64,000 nt of DNA from Deuterostichococcus epilithicus (taxonomy: Eukaryota; Chlorophyta; Trebouxiophyceae; Prasiolales; Stichococcaceae): assembly GCA_033439295.1 (NCBI GenBank), contig JAVTLE010000013.1, forward strand, positions 1,302,001 through 1,366,000. The letters are read 5' to 3'. The translations under genes were made by a program, and so were the position numbers. Under the pieces are notes generated by a model. It worked only from the letters and a program-made list of their open reading frames with translations. It searched no databases and was not told the DNA's origin. Of the stretch, positions 46,460 through 58,397 are shown piece after piece (the stretch's first letter is position 1; each line of letters opens with the position of its first letter).

Positions 46460-47804
46460 TCAGATGCTTGATGTCGACAGTTCTGACACGGAGATGTAGA
46501 AAAGATCGTATGTTTGAAAGCCAAATGTCAACTGGGTCGTGCCCTTGCGCACGTTCACATTCAGGCTGCGGTCTGCCACAGAGGCAATGCCCAGAAGGCA
46601 CTCATCACCGAGCTGCTTTGACATTGACCACAGCCAGAACAACAAGGACAGGAGATCGCCACCTGGATCCTGGTGGCCAGCATGAGGTGCATGCCACGGC
46701 ACTGGATTGCTTCTGCCACCTACGGTCCATCAAGACAGCACATTCAACGGTCCCGAGAGTGGCTTGCCGAAGCGGCGACACCAGGCCAAAGCCTGCTGGA
46801 GCCAGCCCTACAGCAGCAGCATCATATGCGGTCCACACCTCGCTGACTGGCGCCGTCCGAACAGCGTCCCAGTCGATGACGTCAGCATGCAGCTCAGCCT
46901 CGCAGCCTGCAATGGGTCACAGGCGACATCACCAGCCAGGTATCTGAACTCGCACAATCCATAGGAATTCAATTGAGTAGGTAGCATGATCTGCAGAAGG
47001 AACACGGCGACATTCTCAAGCACGTTCTCGTTCAACAACCTTTGCCGGGCTCTGGTGGCGGGCGGCGCTTGGCGGGGAAGCGTGCAGCCAATGTCATGAA
47101 GGCTTTGCTTGACGCGACGTCCGTCACGTTCTGGGTCTGCGACGCCAATCGACTGCTTGAACTCATCGGGCAAAAACCACTGGAGGACGGTCAAGATGAC
47201 TTGTCCAATGCTTGCTACCCTTGCTGCAACTTCAAACGAGGGTGATCCGCAAGCTGGATCAATGCAGATTGCGTTGCATCCATGCATCTTGGTTAGTGTT
47301 CCCTTATGATACGCTGCGACAACGGTGATAAGGATTGAAAAAGGCTGCACCAGAAAGGCGCCGACGACGGAGTCCAGCACGGAGCCTCCCCAAGGCGTCT
47401 GCCCGGGCTTGCGATCGCCGAGCACGCCCCTGCATGAGAAGAAGCTGAGTGAGGACTCAAATGAACCAGCTGACTTATATGAACCAGCTATGGTGCCAGT
47501 ATGGGGACCTCTGCGAGTCATACACAACGAGTCATGCACAACTTCGTAAGGTCGAACACATCGCATTTGAACACCTTGCTCGACGCGCCAGTCGGGTGAA
47601 ACAAATATGCGCCGTGGCAAGGCAACCGCTTGGCATGACAGCAGTCGGGATGAGGCAGTCGCACCGCACTGCACACTGGAACTCGCCGATGCGCTTGAGC
47701 CAGACGAACGACTCGTCGGCACCCCAGGTGGTCAAAGTCAGCTGGCCATCTTTGAGGATGCGCGCCTTCTTTGCCCCTGCGGCATGAGGGGCGACCTGGC
47801 CCAC
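46460..47804 (-). CDS. Unidentified coding-like block
   Basis: No family recognised. Minus-strand segments look protein-like: ARILKDGQLTLTTWGADESF near 47.75 kb, a long open frame 46808-47722 with ILTVLQWFLPDEFKQSIGV and RLLNENVLENVAVFLLQIML, and a piece ending at 46460 with DRSLNVNVRKGTTQLTFGFQ. Frames change between segments, as expected if introns intervene. Residue composition is balanced and hydrophobic, unlike the low-complexity proteins on both sides. It could be a separate small gene, intermediate exons of the glycosylase, or an old insertion. Confidence 0.3.
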
Positions 47805-47966
47805 GGGTGGAGAGCAGCAGGTAGAGCAGTACAGTAGGTTTCTGCCAGCATGCTATCACCACTGTGGCAGGCACGAGAGACGACCCACGCCAGGAAAGGG
47901 ACCGCTGAGCGGACTGCAGCCCTGAAAGCCTTGGCGATTGAGCTGGCAAGCCTTGCGACGTCTTGA

Positions 47967-49493
47967 TCAAGGTGTCCTCTCCGTGAATGCGACATGATGT
48001 GAAAAGGGCTTACATTTCCTCTTGGGCTTCACCTCCGCAGCAGGCACCGCCGCGGGCGGCACCGCCGACGGTGCCAACTGCACCAGGGCTTGCAAACCCT
48101 GGAAGGGGTCCGGCGCAGCAGGTGGAGATGTCCGCAGCGGCACGATGTCCAGCAGTGGGGGGCTGCGCACCAGACAGGAAAACGAGCTGACCTTTGAAGC
48201 TTCCGAGAGGCCTCCGCTGACACCAGTCTCCTTTAGGGCTGCCCTTCTGTCACTGGTTACGCTCTGGAGGGCGGTCACATCTGCTGCCCAATCAGGATCA
48301 CCTGGGCATGCTTCCCACCGACTAGTTGACAGCTTGAGCATGGCATGCGGGTTGACCTGCGATCTCAGAAGCAGGCTTTGAAAGGTGTGCACGCAGGGCT
48401 CCCACCTGAAGGTGGAGTCTGGCAGCAGAATCTCAGACCCGTGCCGGCCGAGCCACGGCGTCACTGGCGGGCTACCAGCGCCACCAGTGCCGCCGACGGG
48501 GCCGCCAGCGTCGCCGCCGCCCAGCAAGCTCGACTCTCCTAGCGTAGCCGGCACTGCCGCCCGCTGCTGCTGCTGCTGCCGCCAGCTGACCAGCCATGTA
48601 GATGGGCTTTGCTGGCTGGCCGCCTCAGGGAGCCAGGCCTCGGCGCTCCACTCCCTGGCTGACGGCGTCAGGCTGAGGTGTCTGGCGGCGGCCACCACGT
48701 CCGCCTGGCGCAGGGCATCGCCACCGGGGCTGCTGGATTGCCCTGACGAAGGCTCATTCCAGCCAGCGCCTGGTCTGCTGTGCAGTGACTCATCAGAGAC
48801 GCTGCTGGCACCGCCGGCAGGCCCGCAGCACTGGGACGGCCTGGCCGCCGCAGCAGCGGTCACCTGCTGCTGTTCCTGTTGCAACACCCGCTGGTAGACG
48901 GCGATCGTGCTGTGGTACAGGGCTGCCGGCTGCTCGGCATGTGGCTGGGTGTGACGCTCGGTTGCGGCCGGACTGATCTGACAGGCGCTCTGCTGAATTG
49001 AGCGCCCAGGCACTTTGTCTGCCGACTGCTGAGCGACCGCCCGCTGCGGTGAGTGCTGCAGGCGTAGCCGCGCTCCGTCCGCGGTGTGCTGGTATGGTCT
49101 GCAGGCCATGCCGCATCGGGGCGCCTCCGGCATTTCGCAGCGCGCCAGCTCGAGCAGGCTGACGGGCGCTGCGGCGGGATTTCGCGCCGTGGTGCAGGCG
49201 TACTGCGCTGGCGTCCGCCACTGCTCGCCCAGCTGCATGCTGATCGGCAGGCTGTGTGGCACAGCGATGCCGCCGGCGTAGGCGAAGCCCGCTGGCGGCA
49301 GGGCAAGGTTGCTGCTGTCGACTCCTGCGCAGACACCGCTGTCGGCGCTGCTGGCGCCGTGGTACCCGCTGCGCTGCTGCAGCAGCAGCTTGCCCAGCGT
49401 CTGTATCGTCATGTGCAGGCTGTCTGGCGGCGCCGCAAGTAGGTATCTTGGTCGCCATCGTACCACATCGATGTCGCTCCCGTCCACGGGCAT
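47967..49493 (-). CDS. Low-complexity protein, possible N-terminal exon of the glycosylase
   Basis: A 508-codon open frame from MPVDGSDIDVVRWRPRYLLA, rich in Ala, Ser, Gln and Pro, with no known domain. It includes QRVLQQEQQQV and several Gly-rich turns. Near the 3' end it has a basic AT-hook-like EVKPKRKCK, and a GT donor lies within that codon string (AAAT|GTAAGC). DEMETER-family proteins have long disordered N-termini with Lys-rich motifs, and the first mapped glycosylase exon (46446) starts with an acceptor, so a more upstream exon is required. The phase of this donor does not fit that acceptor directly, so at least one exon would have to lie between. It may be an independent gene. Confidence 0.55.
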   Translation of the reverse strand: MPVDGSDIDVVRWRPRYLLAAPPDSLHMTIQTLGKLLLQQRSGYHGASSADSGVCAGVDSSNLALPPAGFAYAGGIAVPHSLPISMQLGEQWRTPAQYACTTARNPAAAPVSLLELARCEMPEAPRCGMACRPYQHTADGARLRLQHSPQRAVAQQSADKVPGRSIQQSACQISPAATERHTQPHAEQPAALYHSTIAVYQRVLQQEQQQVTAAAAARPSQCCGPAGGASSVSDESLHSRPGAGWNEPSSGQSSSPGGDALRQADVVAAARHLSLTPSAREWSAEAWLPEAASQQSPSTWLVSWRQQQQQRAAVPATLGESSLLGGGDAGGPVGGTGGAGSPPVTPWLGRHGSEILLPDSTFRWEPCVHTFQSLLLRSQVNPHAMLKLSTSRWEACPGDPDWAADVTALQSVTSDRRAALKETGVSGGLSEASKVSSFSCLVRSPPLLDIVPLRTSPPAAPDPFQGLQALVQLAPSAVPPAAVPAAEVKPKRKCKPFSHHVAFTERTP

Positions 49494-50216
49494 CTGTCAC
49501 AGAACACAGATGACCGTCACGCCCGCGTCTGCGCCATGGCAGGTACACTCCGTCACCGAACCGTACGTTTGTCGGCATGCACGGAAAACTGTGCATGCAT
49601 CATGATTTTGCGACGGAGTGCGCGAGCCTGATGTGAGGACGTCAACGCATCCAATGTAGCGATCAGAAACAATGCCGGGCAGTTTTGCTGCCGAGAATCC
49701 TTAGTGGACACGCGCCTTCCGTGCGTCGGATACGAGCTGTTGTGGAATACCGCTGCTTCTCAAGTTCCCCCGTGTCACGCAGAATCACTATAGAATTATC
49801 CAGACATGACCTGCGTCTCGTGAGCTGCCAGATCGCATAGCGGTCGTTCAACGCTACACGGGCGTCACGGAGTCAACAGAAAAAATTCAGCGCAATCACG
49901 TTGCAACTGATCCTGCGGGCCTATCAACTTATCAAATATGATACTGAGTCGCGATACCAAGCGGCGTGCACCAGCAGACGGGCACGCGGTTCCGGAACGC
50001 ACACCGCGATGACAGGGGTGTGCATGTGTGCAATCGAAAGGGGTGCAAGATGACGGGATCAGCCAGCAAGTGAATCAGGTCGGACGCCAACGGAAGATAG
50101 ACAAAGCGTGAATCATGAGGTTCACATTGTTTAGGATATTCAAGTGAAATCGGCCGCAGCTGGCCATAGACAGCACCGGCAAGCGCACATCGCTCCCTCG
50201 TCATCACCGGGCAGCC
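49494..50216. promoter_or_regulatory. Divergent intergenic region upstream of Y3IP1
   Basis: 723 bases between diverging starts. It should contain both promoters. No recognised element. Confidence 0.45.
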
Positions 50217-52484
50217 ATGCAGACCCTGCCACTGTCTTCCTGGAGCAAGTGCACCGCACCTGCCGCTTGCGCACAGAACCGCCGTGGCCGGTCGTTGCAT
50301 GCCCGGCAGGGCAGGTCATTCGGACAGCCAGCTCATCACAGCAGAGCCGCAGCTTCGGATGCGCAAAGGTGCGGCGCTGGAATGTGATGCGATGAGGACT
50401 GCTGAGCGTAGATTGCGAATGGCGGCTGCGTCAAATCGCAAGATGATGCTCGATTGGGCCCGCACCTGCCTGAGGCGCCAACACTGTCGCCATCAGGTTG
50501 CACGCGACCAACGGCGCAGCCAGCGACACCAGCACAGAGGCATCGCTGGATGGCGACGACCAGAACCTCAGCCAGGAGGCCCTCGAGGAGAAGATGCAGG
50601 AGTTTCTCAGGCAGCAGGCGCTGCAGGAGAGCGGTGAGACGGATTGCAAGCCTTGTCCGGTGGCAGCGCTGCGTTGGATACTGTCCCTTGCCTTGATGGG
50701 CCGTGCATATCCGCAACGCTTCGAGTAAACGACGGACTGCCGCGCTTCACTTTGCAGGCGAAGCATATGTGCAGCCGGCGTCGACAGGCAGCAGGGTGCT
50801 GGGCGCAGACGACGTGACAGATGAGGTGCTGCTGCAATGGCTGGCTGGTGGCACGACTGAGATGTGCAATGACCTAGGCAGGAGGATGCTCAGCGACTGT
50901 ACGCTTGACCATACCTGATCGTGGAGTGCCCAGCCCATGGCGCTACCACATGTCAGTGTTGAGCCACATAGTATTCCAGGCGCGGACTGTTGCGTCGCCC
51001 GGCCCTCTGTGGCTGGCGAGGCTGGTTGACCACGCCACATGTGCTGTGCGAGCCTGGGGCATGCCAGCAATTTTCCGGGGCACTGCAGACGTGCTGGCAA
51101 ATGATGATGGCCAGCATTCGTTCCAAACAAGGCTGGCGTGTAGGTCAGCAACGACGCAGCACAGATGCGGTTTGCGACATCGGGGCGGCACCGTCAAACA
51201 CATGATGCAATTCACGGCTGCATCTGCAGGAGGCGAAGGGGTACTGCAAGCAAGTGCGGGACATGATCAAGCAGCTGAAGGCCAACCGGGACATGGCCTT
51301 CAACGAGATCAAGCTCACCATAGCGATCGAGGATCCGCGGGCGCGGGAGCGGCGGGAGAACCTCGGCATTGAGGTGAGCCGGCTCGGTTCCGCCTCTGGT
51401 TTATTTGATTGGTGTATGGTGTACAGGGACCAGCCATTGCTCATGAGCAGCCAGGGCGCAAGTCAAGGCAAGGCAGCTTGACACCCGGCACAGGTTACTT
51501 CGGCGGTGACCGCCGCATGGATGGTCCAGACACAGCGTTTGGTGCCAGAGGTCCGTGGCATCTGCACCCTCGAGCGTGACGCCGCTGAAAACATGGCCAG
51601 CGCTGCAGGGCGCCTGTGACAGTCGCGTGACGTCACCAGACAGTCGCCCATCGGCATGCACAGCACCTCAACTCGAGCCGAACATTGCCCGAACTTGGCA
51701 GCATCCTGCCCCACAGGACGACAGTGGCGTGTCTCGGGACGAGCTCGCGGCGGCGCTGACGGAGGTGGCTGAGGGCCGCATCCCCAAGGACCGCATCGCG
51801 CTGCGGGAGCTGGCGCGAGAGATGTCCGAGTGGCCCTATGCAGATCTGTCCAATGACAGCCGCCTGGACCAGCTCAAGGACGCAGGTCGGTGCCCCTACA
51901 CCCCAAAGCGCAAGCCGCAAACGGCACCATGACAGTTTGCCGCGGCGCCCAGGCCCCGTCCTGCTTCTGTGGGCGCTGCCCGATGGACGGCAGGGAGCAG
52001 GAGGCTGCGCGGCGTGCCGTTGGCATGCAGGCCGGTGAATGGAAACGACAACAAAAACTATGAAGGTCAGTGCTGGGTGACTGGTTTCTGCAGAGCCGGA
52101 GGTGGGCGTGCTGCGGCCAAAAAAACTGCTGGGGCGCGACAAAAACGAGGCGCCGCAGGTGACTTACGCCGAGTCCTCTCGACGTTGATGGGCTCTGCAT
52201 GGCAGCTGGACCATGCGAGCGGGGCGCCAGGGAGAAAGACCCAAGCCAAGGCATGACGTCATCAGCTGCGGACTGGAATTTTGGCATGATGCAGCCAAGC
52301 CGTCTAAACCTGCGCTAACGACTGCAGAGTGGGGCATGACATGCATGCCTGCTTGTGATTGCAGGGCATTCAGGATCTGCTGCCTGAGTGGGTTGGCTAT
52401 GGCGCGCTGTACGCCGTTTCGGCCGCTCCGATCATCATCGGCGTGGGCGTCATCACCGTCCTGTTCCTGAACTCGCTCAAGTGA
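50217..52484 (+). CDS. Y3IP1: Y3IP1/CEST-like thylakoid protein (photosystem I assembly)
   Basis: In land plants this Ycf3-interacting thylakoid protein assists PSI assembly and affects stress tolerance. Exon 1 (50217-50368) encodes a typical chloroplast transit peptide (MQTLPLSSWSKCTAPAACAQ, rich in Ser, Ala, Arg). Exon 2 (50496-50633) has LSQEALEEKMQEFLRQQALQ; a third starts at 50758 (EAYVQPASTG). The conserved core is in 51230-51373 (MIKQLKANRDMAFNEIKLTI, EDPRARERRENLGIE) and 51717-51885 (SRDELAAALTEVAEGRIPKD). Then 52094-52158, and 52365-52484 with a C-terminal helix, WVGYGALYAVSAAPIIIGV, ending LFLNSLK. The core and the GYGALY helix match my memory of the plant protein. The 3' end of the third exon is not fixed. 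Confidence 0.85.
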
Positions 52485-53119
52485 CGGGTAGCTTTGCGAC
52501 TCCACATGCCAATTGCAGACGGCAAATGCTGATTTGCGGGAGTCGTCGTTGGCCTCCTCAATAGCATGAGGTGTCGCAGCGCAAGGGCGGGGTGAGCAGT
52601 TTTGCAGAGCGCTGTGGCATGTCGTCGCCGAGCACCGAATACATGTATGTTGAAACACCCTTTGGGGGACTGTGAAATGAGAGAACTGGCAATCAGCACT
52701 CTCCACGTCGCTTAATTCAATATGCAAGCAGTAGTCACGCTTTTAGCCCCTCAGGGCTTGCGACATGGTGCAAGATCTATCTCTCCTCGCTTCTGCCCGT
52801 TTCCGCTGCCAGCCCCATGCGAGGCCCGTTGCGACGGCAGTATCGGTACCTCAAGGCTCAAGCACATGGTGTGAACCACACCAGTTGCACAAGAAATCAG
52901 CTCTCGACAGCTGGTACAGGACCAGGCCCATAACAGCGTAGTAGCGAGGAGTTGCTTTCTGAACAACGGTGTGCAGGTGCATTCTAAACGATGCTCGCAG
53001 AAGATGATGAGCGGTAACCCAATCAATTTTGAGGGCAGGATCCGTTGGGATTTAAACACTGTTTCGCAACGCTGATCCGTCAAGGGCTACCCAAAACAAG
53101 CTGTTGCGTCTGAGCAGCG
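52485..53119. other. Intergenic region, Y3IP1 3' flank / WAPL promoter
   Basis: 635 bases between same-strand genes. No open frame or repeat of note. Confidence 0.45.
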
Positions 53120-56100
53120 ATGAAGTCGGCAACGGTCGTCAGGACGTTCACCCGAAAGCTGAAGAGAGCGCCACCGCCAAGTGCGGTGGACTTTGACACC
53201 CTGCGCGTTGCGCAGAATGCGTCAGACTCCAGTCAAGACTGGCCGTCGTCACAGGTGCACCCACAAAATTGACGCGGCTGCAGTGTCGCACATCGGTGTC
53301 GGCGCTGCTCCCTGCACGGCTGTGCCTTCATCTTGGGGCGCTCATCCACAAGTCCCTTTGCTGTCCAGGGTGAGTTGCCAGACAGTCAGCAGTCAGTGAG
53401 CAACAGCTTCGACATGCTGCTGGTGGAGCCTGCGTTGAGGCCGCCGCCAGAGCCTGCCACTGCTGCGCCGCCGGCACCCAGCATCCCCAAGCCGGCTTCG
53501 CTGTTGGCACGGCGTGCGACCAAATCGGCAGCGCAAGCCACGCCTGCAGAGGGACGGCAACCGCCGCAAAGCAAGAGCGCAGACATGCTGTTCACAGCCA
53601 TGCAGCAGGGCCAACCCGAGGAGGGGGCACCGGTGCCACGGGCAAGGCCGCAGGATGGGAACGGGCGGTCAGACGAGCCGCCGCCGCCGCGATGGGCAAG
53701 GCGGCAAGCGGAGCAAGTGTCGGCCAAGGCGGCTATGCCGACAGCAGCAGATCACGAACCACGGCCACCCGCTGCACCCGCGGCAGAGCCGCCGCCAGCG
53801 CCCCGCAAGCGCAAGGAGCAGCCATCCAGCAATTCAGAGCTTGTGGAGCCGCCAGCGCCGCACAAGCTGCCGGCAGTCGGCACCGCCGCCTCAGTGCAGT
53901 TGAACAGGACGTCTGGCGGCTGCTCTACGGTGCAGCGGAGCGCCAGCGACGCCAGCAGGCAGCGGCCAAGCGGTTGCCTGAGCAACGCTGCTCAGCGGCC
54001 CAGTGGTGGCTTCAGCAGCGCCATGCAGCGAAGCAGTAGCGGCAGCCAGTGCACCAGCGGCGGCAGCCAGGCGTCCAGGGGCACCGCCGAACCGGCGTCT
54101 GGCGGCCGCATCGCCGCCATCACCCTCGTCGAGGTGGCCTGGCGGTGCTTGGCAGCCGCAAAACAAGCCTTGTATGCCGTGGGCGGAAGGAGCTTGCACG
54201 GCAGTCGCCATACGTGCCTTGTGTGACCCTGCACAGCCGACACAGGGAAAGTCTCAGGGCTCTGGATGCACTAAGGAGGCGTGCGTCGTCGGTCAATACA
54301 GGCGCAGGACAGCGGCGAGAGCGTGCGCATCATGGACGACCTGATGTACGCCCTGGACGGCCTCGACCCGCGGCTGCCAGCGGCGACGCAGCAGGAGAGC
54401 GCGGCCGCCGTCGCCGAGACGGCGCTCACGCAGCGCGGCCGCATGGCCCTCAGGTCGGCGGCCCTCCGATCGTTGCCGCTGATGAGCTCTGCCCTGCGGG
54501 CTGCGCATGTACCGCCACTGCGTTTCAGGTTGTTATCCACCCACGTGCAATGTTGACACATGCCTGCAGTGGGGGCGTCGATCCCCTGTGCAGGCTGAAG
54601 CAGGGGCGGCGTGCCTCGCGATTTTGTGTGTTTCTCCACCCGCAGGTCGGACGGCGCGATCGGGGACGTGCTGCATGCGGCGGACGGGCTGCCGCTGGCG
54701 CGGGACCCCCTGGTGGCGGCCGCCCTGGCCGCGCTGCTGCTGTGCTTCAGCCGGCAGCCGCTGGACCAGCCGGTGCTGGCGACGCCGCGCGCCATGTCGC
54801 TGCTCGGCAAGCTGCTGCAGGTGCCTTCTGACCTTGGGCGATGAGATACCTTGCTTCCTAAAACCTGAGAACACTGTCGGGCCTGCGGCTGCCGATGTTG
54901 GCCCGCCCTCGCCGGCCGTTACGGCGGACCCCGGTCGCCCAAATCTTTTGGTGATGGCGAATTGGTGGCAAAGCGTCGAGGTTCCCCGGTGCCGCCGCAG
55001 GTGGCAGAGGGTCTCCCGGCTGCAGCTGGTGACGCCAGCAAGTCGGCTCCCCTGACAGAACGCGTGCTCAGGACTGCCTGCGAGGCGGCGCACCTCCCCG
55101 CAGGATTGCGCGCGCCGCAATGCCTGGCGCTAACTACCCTGGCAGGTGAGTCGCTTGCCTTTAGTCAAGGGATCTGCCACTGCGGCGCAGACAGCTCCGA
55201 TGACTTGGCCCCATCGTACCTGCGGTGCAGCATCCGCCTCGAGCATGGCGCGATGCACAGCTTGACCTGCACAGGCGCCTGGCGTCGGAGTCTGGAACAG
55301 CCCACCGGACCTGGGCTACTGACCACTATCCATCATCCGCCCATCACTGCCGTTCCAACAACTGCTGTGCCGCGCGCAGCGGCCATGGACCCGCACCTGG
55401 CGCCGGCGACGGCAGACGCGGCCAAGCACGCTGCCCGGGAGGCGGGGTTGCTGCACGCAGTGGCTCTCGCCGCGGACGCGGCGTTGAGCGGCCTGTCGCA
55501 GCACGGCGCCGCCAGTGCTGCTGAGCGGGAAAAGTGCGTGGAAGTGTTTCCATCAGCTGCCTGCCGGGACCTGGCAGGAATGTGTTCAACCACACATCCG
55601 GAGCGCAGCAGGCACAAGAGCCCCAACAAGGCACATGCCCAAGCCAGTGACCACAGCTTGGTTCGCCTCGGAAGGCGGTGACTCACACATAACCTTTGCA
55701 CAATGCAGGCTGCGCTGGCTTGCGCACAAGAGCATGTTGGTGCTGGAGCATGCGACTTTTGCATCGCCCAAGAACGAGGCTCATGTCGTCGGCCTGCTCA
55801 TGCCGGCAGCCGCTTCACCAGCGGACAGCGACAGCAGCGCTGGCGGCAGGGGCAGCAAAGGCGGGACCGACGGCACGGTCGCCGGCGGGCGCCCATTCCC
55901 GCAGTGGCTGGTCGGCAACCTGACCCGCAGCGCTGCCTGTGCTGCCGCAGCGCCGCCACCCAGCCCACCAGCTGGCCCGCAGGTGCAGGCCCACACTGCA
56001 GCAGCTCACTGCCGCTGCACCAGAGCAGGGTGTGCCCCAGTATCACTGCTACTGCTCGTCGCAGCAGGGACACCGTTCCAGAAAGCAGCAGGGCCAATGC

Positions 56101-57665
56101 CCACAGATCAACCTCCAGTGCATTCCCCAAATGGTTGTACTGGCACTCATCGACCCTTTGTGAAGGTCGCATCGCCTCTGCCGCGCACAGGCGTGGGTGC
56201 AGACGGGATTGTCGGTGCTCATGAACGTGACGCACAACAACGAGGCGGGGCGCGACGCTGTGGCCGCGCACGGCGGTCTAGAGGCACTGGTGCAGCTGGT
56301 GGCCGCCTCCGCCGCTGCCTGCATGGGCAAGGGTGAGTAAGAGTGACCTCGAGATATTTGACGGCTGCAGGCGGCAGGCAGCAACATGCAGCCCTGCAGC
56401 TGACTTGCTGACCATGCCTGCCCAAGCTTGCACAAAAACCTTCCAGGGTTATGAAATCACCCCCCTGTGACTGGAGAGCACTGAGGTGTGGGTGGCCGTC
56501 GACCTACAGGCGGCCACTCGGGGTTTGGCGACACAGAGCTGCTGTCCAGCGGCCTGGGTGTGCTCATCAACCTCGCAGAGGGCACAGCCAGCCTGCGCGC
56601 ACGCCTGGCCGCCGCGCCCGTGGCGCCGCCCTGCGACAGCAGCGCAGGCGCGGCGGCCGGTGAGCCGTGTGGCATGGAGGTCGGGAGCGCCGGCGGCGCG
56701 GCGCCAGCAATGCTGGTGCCGCTGCTGTGCAGCCTCGTGTCCCGCATGGCCCAGTGAGCGCCCTGCGCCTGCTTGCCACCCCCAGCGGCCCTGCCCTCCG
56801 CTCTGTCTCGGCTGCATTGCAACTGCCGAAACACTCAGTGCCACCTTTTGGTCAGCTGCTGCTCTCGCACGGAGGCGTCACCAGCGCCGCAGCCGTGCGA
56901 CGAAAGTCTTGGGAATGCGCCGCAAATGCCTTGTCTGGTCTCGAGATCAGCAGTGCAGAGACTGGTAGATGCACAATGGTTCCAGTGCTGCGCGGCGGAA
57001 AAGTGCAGGCCGGAAGGCACGCCGTCGCCGGTGGCGCGCCTGCGATCGCCGAGCGGCGGGGAGCTGACTACGGACCACCTGGATCGCGCCGAGTCTGCCG
57101 GCGCCGCCTCCATACTGGAGGTGCGATCGAACAATCCTTGATGGGAACCCCGATGAACAAAAGCCTCAAGCCTCTGCTCGATGTGAGCGACCTGGAGCTC
57201 GCCGAGGCTGTCGGGGCTGGTCCAATCCTGGAGGTGCGCGGTTGGGTTGTTCGTGCACGCTGCTTGATGCAATGCGCTTGCTTAGATGCTTGCTTAGATG
57301 CATTGCACCTGTCTGTATACGGAGTGCGGATGACTGTGCTGCAACTTGTTGCAGGACGCTGCCACCGGCTGCCGTGCGTCGATGTTGCAAGGTTAGATTG
57401 CCAGTGCCCTGTCGAGAAACACGATTGTCAAAGGATGTTGCTTGTTCCCATGCAGGCGTACTCCGCCATGCTGCTGGGCTTCATCGTGGCGGACGAGCCG
57501 AGGCTGCGGCGCGAGGCGGCGGCTGCGCTGCCGGGCGGCAGCCTGGCGCCCGTGGCGGTCGCAGTGGAGCGGTGCCTCCACTTTTATGTCGCCGTAGGCG
57601 CCATGACTGCCGACAATGAGCGCTCCCTGCGGCAGCTGGTGGCGTCACTGCGCCAGGAAGCCTGA
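53120..57665 (+). CDS. WAPL: Cohesin-release factor WAPL
   Basis: Opens the cohesin ring with PDS5, releasing it from chromosomes. Exon 1 (53120-53254) starts MKSATVVRTFTRKLKRA, like the VRTYxR start of other WAPL proteins. The long exon from 53369 (SNSFDMLLVE) is disordered. The WAPL domain begins near 54300 with QDSGESVRIMDDLMYALDGL, matching the plant EFGE...FALDGL element, and continues as helical-repeat exons (DVLHAADGLPLARDPLVAAA, ELLSSGLGVLINLAEG). The last exon has AYSAMLLGFIVADEPRLRRE and LPGGSLAPVAVAVERCLHFY. The residues joined to it (SILE/AYSAM) agree with plant WAPL. Two similar exon ends, at 57120 and 57233, both fit that join. Internal exon limits are approximate. Confidence 0.88.
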
Positions 57666-58397
57666 CTGAACAATGAGCAGTCGGGCAGGTCTGGGCGGGT
57701 GTCGGCGACCGCCCAGCGATATGGTGCTGCCGAGTCGGCACGCACTGGCTCACATACGCGGTGTCAGCCACTTAGAGGGGCCCTTACGACTGAAGTAAGT
57801 TGGTAGTAGCGCGCGGGACCAGAAAGATCGCAGCGACCCAGGCCTGATTTGCTAATTTGTGAAAGTGGGATCAGATGGCGGCCAGTGAACCGGGACGCCG
57901 ATCACAAAGAATCCGCGGGTACCCAGCGAAAGACCGCTAGTAGAGGAACCGTGAACCTCTTGCAGGTGCATCGATTCCAGGTTTCTCAGGTTTCTGTCGA
58001 GACGGCGCATGCCCGTCAGTCCTGTGATGTGATTTTTCGGTGTTAGATGAGGTACACTGCTCATGAGGATGCACCGCGGCTTCAGCAGCGCCAAACGCGA
58101 GGTGGCAGCCGCTGCGATTGCTGGAGCGTACTGCAACCAACCTCGGGAAGAGTTAAGGAGGTAGCCTCATCCAGCTGGCATCACCAATTAAGGAAAGGCA
58201 GTCAGTCGCCCGCTGATTCGAGCACACCGCGGAAGAGGCGGCCACTGCGGCGGTGCCAGTTGGCCCCTAGGAATCTAGGTCAGAGGCACTGCCTGCGATT
58301 CCCGGCGCCCACCAAAGCTCGCTGCCCGGCTGCAGTGCCGGCCTCTTCCTGTTGGTGCAGATTTGGCGAGCGTGCCAGCTGCTTAATACCCTTCAGG
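57666..58397. other. Intergenic region, WAPL 3' flank / P1 promoter
   Basis: 732 bases between same-strand genes. It holds the P1 promoter and 5' UTR. No distinct motif recognised. Confidence 0.45.

Noticed and set aside
53120-54230. Separate Ala/Pro-rich gene in front of WAPL
   Set aside because: The start VRTFTRKLKR and the in-phase junction at 53254/53369 fit the N-terminus of WAPL itself.
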